From Shumkonia mesophila (GTDB lineage: Bacteria > Pseudomonadota > Alphaproteobacteria > Rhodospirillales > Shumkoniaceae), in assembly GCF_026163695.1 (NCBI RefSeq), contig NZ_JAOTID010000007.1, positions 62,001 through 126,000 of the forward strand: a stretch of DNA of 64,000 nt, given 5' to 3'. Positions 27,024 through 36,416 of this stretch are shown piece after piece. A program made the position numbers and the translations under genes. Position 1 is the first letter of the stretch. Each line of letters starts with the position of its first letter. The notes under the pieces are model-generated. The model was given only the letters and a program-made list of their open reading frames with translations. It was not told the origin of the DNA and ran no database searches.

Positions 27024-27986
27024 ATGGCCGTTTACACCGAGGTTTCGGACGAGGACCTGACCGCCTTCGTCGCCGGTTACGGCGTCGGCGAGGTGATGTC
27101 GTGCAAGGGCATCGCCGAGGGCATCGAGAACACCAACTATCTGGTCGAGACCGAGGGCGGCCGCTTCATCCTGACGCTTTACGAACGGCGGGTGAAACGC
27201 GACGAACTGCCATTCTTCCTGGGGCTGATGGAGCATCTGGCAGCCAAGGGCGTGCCCTGCCCGACGCCGCTTGGCACCGCCGACGGCCAGGTGTTGCGCG
27301 AGTTGTGCGGGCGGCCGGCGGCGATGGTGTCCTACCTCGACGGCATGTGGCCGCGCCGGCCCACGCCCGATCATTGTGCCGCCCTCGGCCAGGCGCTGGC
27401 GCATCTGCATCGGGCCGGCGCCGATTTTGCGCTCCACCGGGCCAACGACTTGTCGCTGGCCGGCTGGCGGCCGCTGCTGGCGGCCTCGCTCGACCACGCC
27501 GATACCGTCAAGCCGGGACTGGCCGCCGAGCTCGAGGCGGAGCTGGCCTATTTGGAGAGCCATTGGCCGGCGGATCTGCCGGCCGGCGTCATCCACGCCG
27601 ACCTTTTTCCCGACAATGTGTTCTTCCGGGGGCCCACGCTCACCGGCCTCATCGACTTCTATTTCGCCTGCAACGACTTTTTCGCCTACGACGTGGCGGT
27701 CTGCCTGAATGCCTGGTGCTTCGAGAGGGACGGCGCGTTCAACGCCACCAAGGCCAGGCGGCTGCTGGCCGCCTACGGGCGGGTGCGGGCCTTCACGGCG
27801 GCGGAACTGGCGGGCCTGGCGGTGCTGGCCCGCGGCAGCGCCTTGCGTTTCCTTTTGACCCGGCTCTACGACTGGGTGCATACCCCGAAGGGGGCCCTGG
27901 TGACGCCCAAGGACCCGCTGGAATATCTGGGCAAACTGCGCTTCCATCAGGCCGTCACCGGCCCGGGCGCCTATGGATTGGGATGA
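27024..27986 (+). CDS. thrB: Homoserine kinase (type II, APH-fold)
   Basis: A 320-residue ThrB of the aminoglycoside-phosphotransferase fold, which phosphorylates homoserine in threonine synthesis. Seen: [22 protein letters not shown] near the start, Brenner-type [13 protein letters not shown] and the [18 protein letters not shown] metal-binding segment. A GAGGGAAGAC SD precedes ATG 27024. rnhA overlaps its end by 14 bases; thrC is 6 kb away on the opposite strand, so the pathway is split here. Confidence 0.95.
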   Translation: MAVYTEVSDEDLTAFVAGYGVGEVMSCKGIAEGIENTNYLVETEGGRFILTLYERRVKRDELPFFLGLMEHLAAKGVPCPTPLGTADGQVLRELCGRPAAMVSYLDGMWPRRPTPDHCAALGQALAHLHRAGADFALHRANDLSLAGWRPLLAASLDHADTVKPGLAAELEAELAYLESHWPADLPAGVIHADLFPDNVFFRGPTLTGLIDFYFACNDFFAYDVAVCLNAWCFERDGAFNATKARRLLAAYGRVRAFTAAELAGLAVLARGSALRFLLTRLYDWVHTPKGALVTPKDPLEYLGKLRFHQAVTGPGAYGLG

Positions 27987-28491
27987 TGCCGTGACGGAAC
28001 CGAACCCCCGCGCCGAACAGGACAACGCCGTCGACATCTTCACCGACGGCGCCTGCAGCGGCAATCCGGGACCGGGCGGCTGGGGAGCGGTGATGCGCTG
28101 GCGCGGCCACGAGAAGGAGCTCTATGGCGGCGAGGCGATGACCACCAACAACCGCATGGAAATGATGGCGGCGATCAAGGCCCTGGAGGCGCTGGGCCGG
28201 CCGGTGCCGGTGCGCCTGCACACCGACAGCCGCTATCTGCGCGACGGCATTACCGGCTGGATCCACGCCTGGAAGCGCAACGGCTGGAAGACCGCCGCCA
28301 AGAAGCCGGTCAAGAACGAAGATCTGTGGCGACGGCTGGACACGCTGTTGGTCGGCCAGCGGGTGGAATGGCACTGGGTCAAGGGCCACGCCGGCCACGT
28401 CGAGAACGAACGGGCGGACGAACTGGCCCGGCGGGGCATCGCCGAGATTGCCGGCGCCGAGGCGGCCGAACGAGCGACAACGGGAGGATGA
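27973..28491 (+). CDS. rnhA: Ribonuclease HI
   Basis: A 172-residue RNase H that cuts RNA in RNA:DNA hybrids. Active-site carboxylates: D in [17 protein letters not shown] in [12 protein letters not shown] in [11 protein letters not shown] and D in [16 protein letters not shown] 27973 overlaps thrB; a GTG at 27991 is an alternative that leaves a 4-base gap. Co-transcribed with thrB and the cupin gene. Confidence 0.95.
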   Translation: MDWDDAVTEPNPRAEQDNAVDIFTDGACSGNPGPGGWGAVMRWRGHEKELYGGEAMTTNNRMEMMAAIKALEALGRPVPVRLHTDSRYLRDGITGWIHAWKRNGWKTAAKKPVKNEDLWRRLDTLLVGQRVEWHWVKGHAGHVENERADELARRGIAEIAGAEAAERATTGG

Positions 28492-28493
28492 TC

Positions 28494-28844
28494 ATGAAGG
28501 TCATGCATTTCGAGGACGCACCCACCAAGAGCTTCGAGGGGGCCGGCGCCACCGGCGTCGTCGGCCGGCTGCTGATCGGCCAGGCCGACGGGGCGCCCAA
28601 TTTTGCCATGCGCCTGTTCGAACTGGCCGAGGGCGGCGCGACGCCCCGCCACGCCCATGCCTGGGAGCACGAAGTCTTCGTGCACGCCGGCAAGGGGGCG
28701 GTCTGGCGCAATGGCGAGTGGATCGACGTGCAGCCGGGCTCGGTCGTCTTCGTGCCGGGCGGCGAAGAGCATCAGTTCTGCAACACCGGCAGCCTGCCGC
28801 TGCGTTTCGTCTGCCTGATACCGCGCGGCGCCCCCGAACTCTGA
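28494..28844 (+). CDS. Cupin-domain protein
   Basis: A 116-residue single cupin. The metal site is PRHAHAWEHEVFV (two His and Glu) with a distal His in PGGEEHQFCN. A GGGAGG SD six bases upstream fixes ATG 28494. Small cupins act as sensors, isomerases or dioxygenases; substrate unknown. Third gene of the thrB-rnhA unit. Confidence 0.82.
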   Translation: MKVMHFEDAPTKSFEGAGATGVVGRLLIGQADGAPNFAMRLFELAEGGATPRHAHAWEHEVFVHAGKGAVWRNGEWIDVQPGSVVFVPGGEEHQFCNTGSLPLRFVCLIPRGAPEL

Positions 28845-28873
28845 CGGCGGCCGCGCGGTCGTCGAACGGCTTC

Positions 28874-29356
28874 TTACAGTTGGCCGAGCAGCTTTTCGGC
28901 GCCCGATACCTCGAAGGCGCCCGGCTCCTCGACGTTCAGCGACTTCACGACGCCGTCGTCGACGATGGCGGAAAAGCGCTGGAGGCGCACGCCCAGGCCC
29001 TTGCCGCTGAGGTCGAACGTCAGGCCGGCCGCCTTGGCAAAGTCGCCGCTGCCGTCGGCCAGCATCTTCACCGTGTCGCCGACGCCTTCCGACTTGCGCC
29101 AGGCTTCGAGCACGAAAACGTCGTTGACGGCGATGCAGGCGACGGTGTCGACGCCCTTGACCTTGAACTGGTCGGCGTTCTTGACGTAACCGGGCAGGTG
29201 CTTGACCGAACAGGTGGGCGTGAAGGCGCCGGGCACGCCGAACAGCGCCACCTTCTTGCCCTTGAACAGCTCGTCGCTGCTCAGGGGCTGCGGGCCATCC
29301 TTGCCCATGGTCATGAAGGTGGCGGACGGCAAGCGGTCTCCGACTTTGATGGTCAT
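28874..29356 (-). CDS. Peroxiredoxin (Prx5 / AhpC-TSA family)
   Basis: A 160-residue peroxiredoxin of the Prx5 class that reduces H2O2 and organic peroxides. The peroxidatic Cys49 is in PGAFTPTCSVKHLPGY. No resolving Cys at the classical 2-Cys site is obvious. Start MTIKVGDRLPSATF is family-typical. Adjacent, same strand, is the thiol reductase gene, which suggests a shared oxidative-stress role. Confidence 0.93.
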   Translation of the reverse strand: MTIKVGDRLPSATFMTMGKDGPQPLSSDELFKGKKVALFGVPGAFTPTCSVKHLPGYVKNADQFKVKGVDTVACIAVNDVFVLEAWRKSEGVGDTVKMLADGSGDFAKAAGLTFDLSGKGLGVRLQRFSAIVDDGVVKSLNVEEPGAFEVSGAEKLLGQL

Positions 29357-29394
29357 GGCGATGGGTTCCCTCGACTAGCGATAAACAAATAGAC

Positions 29395-29425
29395 CCGGGG
29401 GGCCTTGCGGCCCCCGGCACCAGCT
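29395..29425 (-). terminator. Probable intrinsic terminator of the ScsB/DsbD-like gene
   Basis: On the minus strand, a GC hairpin of nine to ten pairs (GGGGGCC-GCAA-GGCCCCC core) lies between the reductase stop and the peroxiredoxin start, followed by GGGTCTATTTGTTTATC, moderately T-rich. Plausible rho-independent terminator. Confidence 0.5.
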
Positions 29426-29464
29426 AAGATGGGGTGCCCCGGACCCGATTCCAGGGGCCGGCGG

Positions 29465-31567
29465 TCAATTCGCAGGCGGGATGGCGGCGGCCCGTTCGAG
29501 GGCGCCGAGAACGGCCGCCTCGCTCAGCAGCTCGGGCAGCACCAGGCCCTGCGGCGCGCGCGGTCCGTAGACCACGTTGAAGGGAATGCCGTAGCGGCCG
29601 AAACTGGCCAGGTAGCGGGCGATGTCGGTACTGGGGCGGGTCCAGTCCGCTTCCATGGCCAGCACCGGGGGGGCGGCCAGGCGGGCCACCACCGCGTCGC
29701 GGCCGAGCACGAAGGTCTTGTTGATCTGGCAGGTGACGCACCAGTCGGCGGTGACGTCGACGAAGACGACGTTGCCCTTCTCGACGAGGCCGCCGATGGC
29801 CGCCTCGTCGAACGGCTGCCACACCTTGGACAGGGCGGCGGGGCCGGCGGCGACGGACTTGCCGCCGGCGCTGATCGGCACCACGAAGGCGATCACGGTC
29901 AATCCGGCCACGGCGACCATCGAGGCGGCGCGGAACGGTCCGCCGAAATGATGGCCGGCGGCGAGAAAGCCGATGATGACGGCCAGCACGAAGGCGATGG
30001 CGGCGGCGGGCACGGCCCCCAGGACGCCGGCCAGCACCGTCACCAGCCAGGCCGCCGTCGCCGCCAGGGCGAAGCCGAGGACGCGGCGCAGCCAGATCAT
30101 CCACGGCCCCGGTTTCGGCAGGCGCGTCGCCATCGCCGGGACGGCCGCCACCAGCAGGTAGGGCAGGGCGAGGCCAAGCCCGAGGGCGGCGAACACCAGC
30201 AGGATGTCGCCGGCCCCGCGGGCCAGCGCGAAGGCGACCGCAGTGCCCAGGAAGGGGGCCGAACAGGGGGTGGCCAGCAGGGTGGCGAAGGCACCGGTCA
30301 GGAAGGAGCCGGCCAGCCCGCCCGCCGATGCCGACGGGCCGCCAAGCCCGGCCAGCGCCGCCGGCAGGCGGATCTCGAAGAAGCCCCACAGGTTGCCGGC
30401 GAAGAGGGTGACGATCACCGCCATGGCGACCAGGAACCAGGGCTGCTGGAACTGGATGCCCCAACCGATGACGCCGCCCGCCGCCTTGACTCCGATCAGC
30501 CCCGCCGCCAGCACCAGGAACGAGAACACGATGCCGGCGGCGGTGGCGACGAAACTTAGCCGAACCTCGCCCGGCGCCCGGCCGCCGTGGCTGACGACAC
30601 CCAGGAGCTTGATCGAGAGCACCGGCAGGACGCAGGGCATCAGGTTGAGAATGAGCCCGCCCAGCAGGGCCAGCCCGACGATCAGGCCAAGCGACGCCGT
30701 GCCGCTTGCGCTGGCGGCGACGGGAACGACGGCCCGTTCGGCGCCGCGCGGTCCGTCGGCCAGGGTGACGGTCAACGGCAGCTGGGCGAGCGGCTGCTCG
30801 AGGCGATCGAGCCCGTGGACGCGAAGGGTGGCGACGGCGACGTGCCCGGCCTGTTCGAGCAGGACATCCGGGCGGCCGAACGTCAGCTCGGGCGGCCCTT
30901 CGACGAAGACGTCGGGGGCGCCGAAGGGCGATGCCGCCGAGGCGACGACGCGCAGGGCGGCGGTGGAGCCCTCGCCCACCGCCTCCACCCGCTGGATCGA
31001 CAGGCCGTGGGCGGCGCCGTTGCCGGGAACGCGCACCGCGAAGCGGTTGATCAGATGGGCGAACGGGCTGGGCGCCGCCTCTCCGCCCGGCAGGTCCAGC
31101 GCCAGCTCGGCCGTATAGGGGATGCAGATTTCCTTGCAGGTCAGGTAGTCGACGCTGGCCCTGAGGCGCAACGGCCGGCCCGGCCGTTCCAGGCGGGCGG
31201 CGAGCGGCAGGACGACGGCGTCCTCGTAGCCCAGGGTTTCCAGGCCGAGCACCGAAAAACGCGCCGGCACCGGCCAGCTTAGCGTGGCCTGGGCCAGGTT
31301 TTCCGATCCCGACCAGTCGGGGCGCGGCGGGAACCCGGCGTCGCCCGGCGAGCGCCAATAGATCTTCCAGTCCTTCTCCAGACGGAACTCCAGCCCGAGC
31401 GGAACGCTTTCGGCGGTGCCGACCGCCTCGGTCGCGGCGATCAGGCGGACCGCCGTCTGCTCGGTTTCGGCCCACGGCGAAGCCGGCGGCGCGGCCGCGG
31501 CCGGCGGGATCGAGGTGCCGCCGAGGAGAATGGCGACGGCGAAGAGCGCCCGACGCCGGCGGCTCAT
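29465..31567 (-). CDS. ScsB/DsbD-like thiol:disulfide reductase
   Basis: A 700-residue protein: signal peptide (residues 1-26), an N-terminal periplasmic domain with LTCKEICIPY, a central eight-helix DsbD-type membrane domain with the redox cysteines in NLMPCVLPVLSIKLLG and LATPCSAPFLG, and a C-terminal thioredoxin domain with DVTADWCVTCQINKTF. It passes electrons from cytoplasmic thioredoxin to periplasmic disulfides; the ScsB subclass is linked to copper tolerance and peroxide defence. The neighbouring peroxiredoxin fits that role. Start at MSRRRRALFA; longer in-frame starts add an unconserved leader. Confidence 0.92.
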   Translation of the reverse strand: MSRRRRALFAVAILLGGTSIPPAAAAPPASPWAETEQTAVRLIAATEAVGTAESVPLGLEFRLEKDWKIYWRSPGDAGFPPRPDWSGSENLAQATLSWPVPARFSVLGLETLGYEDAVVLPLAARLERPGRPLRLRASVDYLTCKEICIPYTAELALDLPGGEAAPSPFAHLINRFAVRVPGNGAAHGLSIQRVEAVGEGSTAALRVVASAASPFGAPDVFVEGPPELTFGRPDVLLEQAGHVAVATLRVHGLDRLEQPLAQLPLTVTLADGPRGAERAVVPVAASASGTASLGLIVGLALLGGLILNLMPCVLPVLSIKLLGVVSHGGRAPGEVRLSFVATAAGIVFSFLVLAAGLIGVKAAGGVIGWGIQFQQPWFLVAMAVIVTLFAGNLWGFFEIRLPAALAGLGGPSASAGGLAGSFLTGAFATLLATPCSAPFLGTAVAFALARGAGDILLVFAALGLGLALPYLLVAAVPAMATRLPKPGPWMIWLRRVLGFALAATAAWLVTVLAGVLGAVPAAAIAFVLAVIIGFLAAGHHFGGPFRAASMVAVAGLTVIAFVVPISAGGKSVAAGPAALSKVWQPFDEAAIGGLVEKGNVVFVDVTADWCVTCQINKTFVLGRDAVVARLAAPPVLAMEADWTRPSTDIARYLASFGRYGIPFNVVYGPRAPQGLVLPELLSEAAVLGALERAAAIPPAN

Positions 31568-31595
31568 CGCCGGCACCGGCCGGGTCGGGCGGGGG

Positions 31596-31919
31596 TCATG
31601 GATTGTCTTTGGCGACCTGGGCGCGAGCTTCATCGAAAAGAGAGGCCATCTGGTGGGCGAGTTCACTTTCGGTGACGATAATACCCTTGTTCGAGAAGTC
31701 GTCCAGGAGCTTGCGTCGCACGTCCTCCTCTCCGGGCGCTTCGAGATCGGAGGCCACGACCTCGCGGGCGTAGGCCTCGGCGGCCTCGCCGCTGAGGCCC
31801 ATTCTCGCGGCCGCCCACCGGCCCAGCAGACGGTTGCGGCGGGCCGAGATTCTGAATTCTTCCTCGTGCGAGGCGAGGTGCCTGCGTTCGTGGGCGTCGC
31901 TGCGCGGTTTCATGACCAT
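31596..31919 (-). CDS. F1-ATPase inhibitor zeta-type protein (DUF1476)
   Basis: A 107-residue helical protein of the DUF1476 family, the zeta subunit of alphaproteobacterial F1Fo-ATP synthase, which blocks ATP hydrolysis. Seen: HLASHEEEFRISARRNRLLG, WAAARMGLSGEAAEAYAREV and DFSNKGIIVTESELAHQMAS. In well-studied species an acidic N-terminal extension plugs the catalytic site; this one begins MVMKPRSDAHERRH, so the inhibitory role is inferred from the family. Confidence 0.9.
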   Translation of the reverse strand: MVMKPRSDAHERRHLASHEEEFRISARRNRLLGRWAAARMGLSGEAAEAYAREVVASDLEAPGEEDVRRKLLDDFSNKGIIVTESELAHQMASLFDEARAQVAKDNP

Positions 31920-32127
31920 GGCGTCGGTTCCCTTCGTTGCAAAAAACCGGAGACGTGGCCAATAGATGGCGTCTTTTTGACGATTTTTAAGGACGGATCA
32001 CTCGATGGTGTTAGCCGCGAAAAGTGGCACGGAACGGCTTTCCCCGCCGGGGTCCCTATGTCAAAATAAAGGATATTCCTTCGCTCCCGGAGGGGCGTTC
32101 GACAACCGCTGACAGAGCTAAGGAACG

Positions 32128-32706
32128 ATGGCTGTCGCAGCAAAAGACAAATCCTATCTGGCCGGCCAGCTTCTGGTCGCCATGCCCGGCATGATGGACC
32201 CGCGGTTCACCAAGACCGTGATCTATATGTGCGCCCACAATGCCGACGGGGCGATGGGCCTGGTGGTCAACAAGCTGATCGAATCGTTGAGCTTCCCCGA
32301 CCTGCTGGCCCAGCTCGGCATCGAAAGCGTCGGCATCGGCGATCAGATCAAGATCCATTTCGGCGGTCCCGTGGAATCGAGCCGCGGCTTCGTGCTGCAT
32401 TCGCCGGACTACCGGCGCGACGCCACCCTGATCGTCGACGAACAGATGGCGCTCACCGCCACCGTCGACATCCTGAAGGCGATCGCCATCGGCAGCGGCC
32501 CGCGTCGCTCTCTCCTGGCCCTGGGTTACGCCGGTTGGGGCCCCGGCCAGCTGGACGACGAGATCAAGGCCAACGGCTGGCTGCACGTCGCCGCCGACGA
32601 CGATCTGGTGTTCGGCGCCGGCAACGTGGACGACAAATGGGAAAGGGCGATGGCGAAGCTCGGCATCGACCCCCGCATGCTGTCGGATTCCGCCGGCCAC
32701 GCGTAA
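32128..32706 (+). CDS. yqgE: YqgE/AlgH family protein
   Basis: A 192-residue single-domain YqgE (DUF179) protein: start [20 protein letters not shown], then [10 protein letters not shown] and [15 protein letters not shown]. Length and motifs are typical. The family is of unknown function, often linked to stress or alginate-type regulation by neighbouring genes. ATG 32128 follows AAGGAACG. Confidence 0.93.
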   Translation: MAVAAKDKSYLAGQLLVAMPGMMDPRFTKTVIYMCAHNADGAMGLVVNKLIESLSFPDLLAQLGIESVGIGDQIKIHFGGPVESSRGFVLHSPDYRRDATLIVDEQMALTATVDILKAIAIGSGPRRSLLALGYAGWGPGQLDDEIKANGWLHVAADDDLVFGAGNVDDKWERAMAKLGIDPRMLSDSAGHA

Positions 32707-32762
32707 ACGCGATCGCCGCTCCGCCCGATAGGGTAAAACGGCGGTAAAACGGCGAACGCCGT

Positions 32763-34022
32763 TCAGGAGGCCAGCCGGTCGGCGATCTTCTCGTAGGTTT
32801 CGACCTTGGCGATGCGTCCCAGGGTGGCGAAGGTCGGGCGGCTGGCGATCAGGCGGCGGGCGGTACGGATCACCGCTTCGCCGTCCACGGCCTCGACCCG
32901 CTCGATGGTCTCGGCGACCGGCACCGGCCGTCCGAACACCATCAACTGGCGGGCCAACTGCTCGGCCCGGGACGACGTGCTTTCCAGCGCCATCAGCAGG
33001 CTGGCCTTCAGTTGCGCGCGGGCGCGGTCGACTTCTTCGGGGCTGACCGCCTCGCACACCTTGCGAACCTCCTCGCAGATCACCGGCATCACCTCGGCCA
33101 CCTCGCCTTCGCCGGTGCCGGCATAGATGCCGAACAGGCCGCCATCGGAATAGGAGGAATGGAACGACTGGATGGTGTAGACGAGGCCGCGCTTCTCGCG
33201 GATCTCCTGGAACAGGCGCGACGACATGCCGCCGCCCAACAGGGTGGAGAGCACCGAGACGGCATAGAAGTCGTCGTCCTCGTAGGCCACGCCGGCCAAG
33301 CCCAGCACCACGTGAACCTGCTCCAGGTCCTTGGCCTCGCGGAAGTCGCCGCCGACATAGCTTGCCCCCACGCGGGAATGGGCGGCACCGGCCGGCAAGT
33401 CCCCGAAGGCCTCGCGCCCCAGGCGCACCACCGTTTCGTGGTCGATCCGGCCGGCCGCCGACAGCACCATCCCCGAGCCGCTGTAATGGCCGCGCATGTA
33501 ATCGACGATTTCGCCGCGCGGCATGTCGCGGATCAGTTCGGCCGAGCCCATGACGGGGCGGCCGAGCGGCTGGTCGGGGTAGGCGGTCTGCTGGAAATGG
33601 TCGAAAATCACGTCGTCCGGGGTGTCGAGGGTCTGCGAGATCTCCTGGATGATGACGGTGCGCTCGCGGGCCAGTTCGTCGGCATCCAGCGTGGCGTTCT
33701 GCAGGATGTCGGCGATGATGTCGACGGCCAGCGGCAGGTCGTCCTTCAGCACCTTGGCGTAATAGGCGGTGTGCTCGCGGGACGTGTAGGCGTTGAGATG
33801 CCCACCCACCGCCTCGATCTCCTCGGCGATGGCCTGGGCGCTGCGCCGCCGGGTGCCCTTGAAGGCCATGTGTTCCAGCAGGTGCGATACGCCGTTGATC
33901 TCGGGCCGCTCGTCGCGGGTGCCGGCGGCGACCCACACGCCCACCGAGGCGGTCTCGACCGAATCCATGGCATCGGTGGCGATGGTCAGGCCGTTTTCCA
34001 GCCGGGTGACTTCGACGGTCAT
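32763..34022 (-). CDS. M16 zinc metallopeptidase (pitrilysin family)
   Basis: A 419-residue M16 peptidase resembling mitochondrial-processing-peptidase homologues, with the inverted zinc motif in VSHLLEHMAFKGT (HxxEH) and a downstream Glu in the helix EIEAVGGHLNAYTSREHTAYY. The protein has two M16 halves; the second half lacks the zinc site, as usual. Its start overlaps the stop of thrC by four bases (ATGA), so the two are co-translated, a pairing common in alphaproteobacteria. Confidence 0.95.
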   Translation of the reverse strand: MTVEVTRLENGLTIATDAMDSVETASVGVWVAAGTRDERPEINGVSHLLEHMAFKGTRRRSAQAIAEEIEAVGGHLNAYTSREHTAYYAKVLKDDLPLAVDIIADILQNATLDADELARERTVIIQEISQTLDTPDDVIFDHFQQTAYPDQPLGRPVMGSAELIRDMPRGEIVDYMRGHYSGSGMVLSAAGRIDHETVVRLGREAFGDLPAGAAHSRVGASYVGGDFREAKDLEQVHVVLGLAGVAYEDDDFYAVSVLSTLLGGGMSSRLFQEIREKRGLVYTIQSFHSSYSDGGLFGIYAGTGEGEVAEVMPVICEEVRKVCEAVSPEEVDRARAQLKASLLMALESTSSRAEQLARQLMVFGRPVPVAETIERVEAVDGEAVIRTARRLIASRPTFATLGRIAKVETYEKIADRLAS

Positions 34023-35428
34023 GCGCTGACGACCTTCCGGGCCATGCGGCCCGTTACAAAATCCTTCATGGCGCCGATGTCAGCCGGCAGAACGTCATAG
34101 CGTTCCCGGCGCTCGAACAGGTCGGCCAGGCGGGGCGGCAGGCCCGGCCTGACGCCGGTCGCCTCCTCGACGGCGGCGGGGAACTTGGCGGGATGGGCGG
34201 TGGCCACCGCGACCAGGGCCGAGCCGTCGGCGGCGCGCAGCCGTTCGCCGGCGACCAGCCCGATGATGCTGTGCGGATCGAGCATTTCCCCGGTTTCCCG
34301 ATAGACGCGGCGGATCTCGTCGCGGGTGCCGGCGTCGTCGAGCCGCGTGCCCTCGAAGATCTTGCGCATGCGCTGCCAGCGGCCGCGGCCGAAGGAAATG
34401 GTTCCCTTGGCGCGGAACCGCTCCATGACCGGGGCCAGACGGGCGCCGTCGCGGCCATAGAATTCGAACAGCAGGCGCTCGAAGTTGGAAGAGATCTGGA
34501 TGTCCATGCTGGGGCTTAAGGTGGGGACGACGGGTACGGTTTCCATGATGCCGCCGGTGAAATAGCGGGTCAGGATGTCGTTGCTGTTGGACCCGATGAT
34601 CAGCTTGGGGATGGGCAGCCCCATGCGGCGCGCCCCATAGCCGGCGAAGACGTTGCCGAAGTTGCCGGTGGGTACCGCGAAGGTGATCGCCCGGTCCGGC
34701 GCGCCCAGCGCCACGGCGGCGGCGAAGTAATAGGCGATCTGGACCATGATGCGGGCCCAGTTGATGGAATTGACCGCCGACAGGTTGAAGCGGTCGCGGA
34801 AGGCGGCGTCGTTGAACATCGCCTTCACCATATCCTGGCAATCGTCGAAGGTGCCTTCGACGGCGATGTTGTGCACGTTGGCCGAGGGCACCGTCGTCAT
34901 CTGGCGGCGCTGGACGTCGGAAACCCGCCCCTTGGGATGCAGGATGAAGATGTCGACGGCCTCGCGGTCGCGGCAGGCCTCGATGGCGGCCGAACCGGTA
35001 TCTCCCGAGGTGGCGCCGACGATGGTGACGCGCTGGCCCTTGGCCTTCAGCACGTAATCGAACAGGCGGCCGACCACCTGCAGGGCATAGTCCTTGAAGG
35101 ACAGCGTCGGCCCATGGAACAGCTCCAGCACCCAGCGGTCGCCGCCCATCTGCTTCAAGGGCGCCACCGCCGGATGGCCGAACCCGGCGTAGGCGTCGGT
35201 GACGATCCTGGCGAGCGCGGCGTCCGGAATGGTGCCGCCGATGAAGGGACGGATGACCTCGGTGGTCAGCTCGGCGTAGGTGAGGCCGCGCAGCGCCCGG
35301 ATTTGCTGGCGCGTCCAGCGCGGCCAGGTTTCGGGCACATAGAGTCCGCCGTCGCGGGCCAGGCCGGCCAGCAGGACGTCGTCGAACGGAAGAATGGGGG
35401 CCTTACCCCGTGTGCTGACGTATTTCAC
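34019..35428 (-). CDS. thrC: Threonine synthase
   Basis: A 469-residue PLP enzyme converting O-phosphohomoserine to threonine. Seen: FHGPTLSFKDYALQVVGRLF with the PLP lysine in SFKDYA, VGATSGDTGSAAIEACRD and the phosphate loop FAVPTGNFGNVFAGYGARRM. Start GTG 35428 is chosen because GGGAGA lies seven bases upstream; the alternative TTG 35458 lies in an untranslated-looking region. Operonic with the M16 peptidase. Confidence 0.95.
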   Translation of the reverse strand: MKYVSTRGKAPILPFDDVLLAGLARDGGLYVPETWPRWTRQQIRALRGLTYAELTTEVIRPFIGGTIPDAALARIVTDAYAGFGHPAVAPLKQMGGDRWVLELFHGPTLSFKDYALQVVGRLFDYVLKAKGQRVTIVGATSGDTGSAAIEACRDREAVDIFILHPKGRVSDVQRRQMTTVPSANVHNIAVEGTFDDCQDMVKAMFNDAAFRDRFNLSAVNSINWARIMVQIAYYFAAAVALGAPDRAITFAVPTGNFGNVFAGYGARRMGLPIPKLIIGSNSNDILTRYFTGGIMETVPVVPTLSPSMDIQISSNFERLLFEFYGRDGARLAPVMERFRAKGTISFGRGRWQRMRKIFEGTRLDDAGTRDEIRRVYRETGEMLDPHSIIGLVAGERLRAADGSALVAVATAHPAKFPAAVEEATGVRPGLPPRLADLFERRERYDVLPADIGAMKDFVTGRMARKVVSA

Positions 35429-35543
35429 GAACGATCTCCCGGAAACCAGGGCTGCCAAAGGGCGCCTAGCCTATCCCCCGCCGCTGGCCCGGGCAAGCGG
35501 CGAGGAGGCTTCATTCGCGACCCGATCTTTCCCATAATGGGGC

Positions 35544-35987
35544 ATGACCGCCAGACCCACGCCTGCCACCATCGCCGCCATCGTCCATGAGGGACGCGTC
35601 CTTCTGGTTCGCCGGGCCAATCCGCCCGATCAGGGCCGCTGGGGCTATCCCGGTGGCCGCATCGAGCCCGGCGAGGGGATCGCCGAGGCCGCCGTGCGCG
35701 AGCTTGCCGAGGAAACGGGGCTCGTCGGCGAGGCCCTCGACATCTTCTCGGCGGTCGATGTGATCGACCGCGATCCGGCGGGGGGCCTGCGCTATCACTA
35801 CGTCCTGGTCGCCGTTCTGTGCCGCTGGAAGGCCGGAACGCCCAGGGCCGGAGACGACGCGCTCGAGGTCGGGTGGTTTTCGCCCGACGAGATCGCCGCG
35901 GCCGGCGCGGCGGTCAGCTTCGACGTGGAGCGGGTGGCGCGCCACGCCATCCGGCTGGCCGGCGAGCGGGACGCCGTGTGCCCATGA
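35544..35987 (+). CDS. Nudix hydrolase
   Basis: A 147-residue protein with a complete Nudix box, GRIEPGEGIAEAAVRELAEE plus the following T-G, of the ADP-ribose/NADH pyrophosphatase-like group that cleaves nucleoside diphosphates linked to other groups. Start MTARPTPATIAAIVHE. Divergent from thrC. Exact substrate is not predictable. Confidence 0.9.
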   Translation: MTARPTPATIAAIVHEGRVLLVRRANPPDQGRWGYPGGRIEPGEGIAEAAVRELAEETGLVGEALDIFSAVDVIDRDPAGGLRYHYVLVAVLCRWKAGTPRAGDDALEVGWFSPDEIAAAGAAVSFDVERVARHAIRLAGERDAVCP

Positions 35988-36146
35988 TCTCTCAAAAAAT
36001 TAAGACGACACCGCGGTCGTAAACGATTTGGAAACCTTTTTTTCCCACCATGGTCGCCAGTGCAATCCGCGCCCTGGGCGCGGGACCTGGCCGAGGCGCA
36101 CCGGCCGTTCTTCGACAGCACACGTATCGACAAGGCGGCAGCGTCC

Positions 36147-36392
36147 ATGTTCAGCTATGAAATCCAGTTTCTCGGTCGGGCGCGGGGCGATTACGACCGG
36201 CACATGGGGCTGGTGAGCGGCGCCGCGGTGGCGGGAGCCAAGGCCTTCAAGTCCTATTACTTCGCCGGCATCAAGGGCCTCGTCGTCTTTCTCGAAAGCG
36301 AGATCGACTGCGCTGCCGTGCTTAGGGCCATTCCCCGCAGCGAGGTGGTCGGCGCCTGGCACATCCGGCCGGGCATGCGGATCGCCGCCTGA
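36147..36392 (+). CDS. Hypothetical protein
   Basis: An 81-residue protein starting MFSYEIQFLGRARGDYDRHM, with an EIDCAAVLRAIPRSEVVGA segment. No domain recognised. The start is uncertain: ATG 36147 has no strong SD, and a GTG at 36060 would add 29 residues. It sits between the Nudix and carboxypeptidase genes. Codon use is host-like, which supports a real gene, but confidence is moderate. Confidence 0.5.
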   Translation: MFSYEIQFLGRARGDYDRHMGLVSGAAVAGAKAFKSYYFAGIKGLVVFLESEIDCAAVLRAIPRSEVVGAWHIRPGMRIAA

Positions 36393-36416
36393 TCCCTTTT
36401 CCTTCCGCCGAAATCG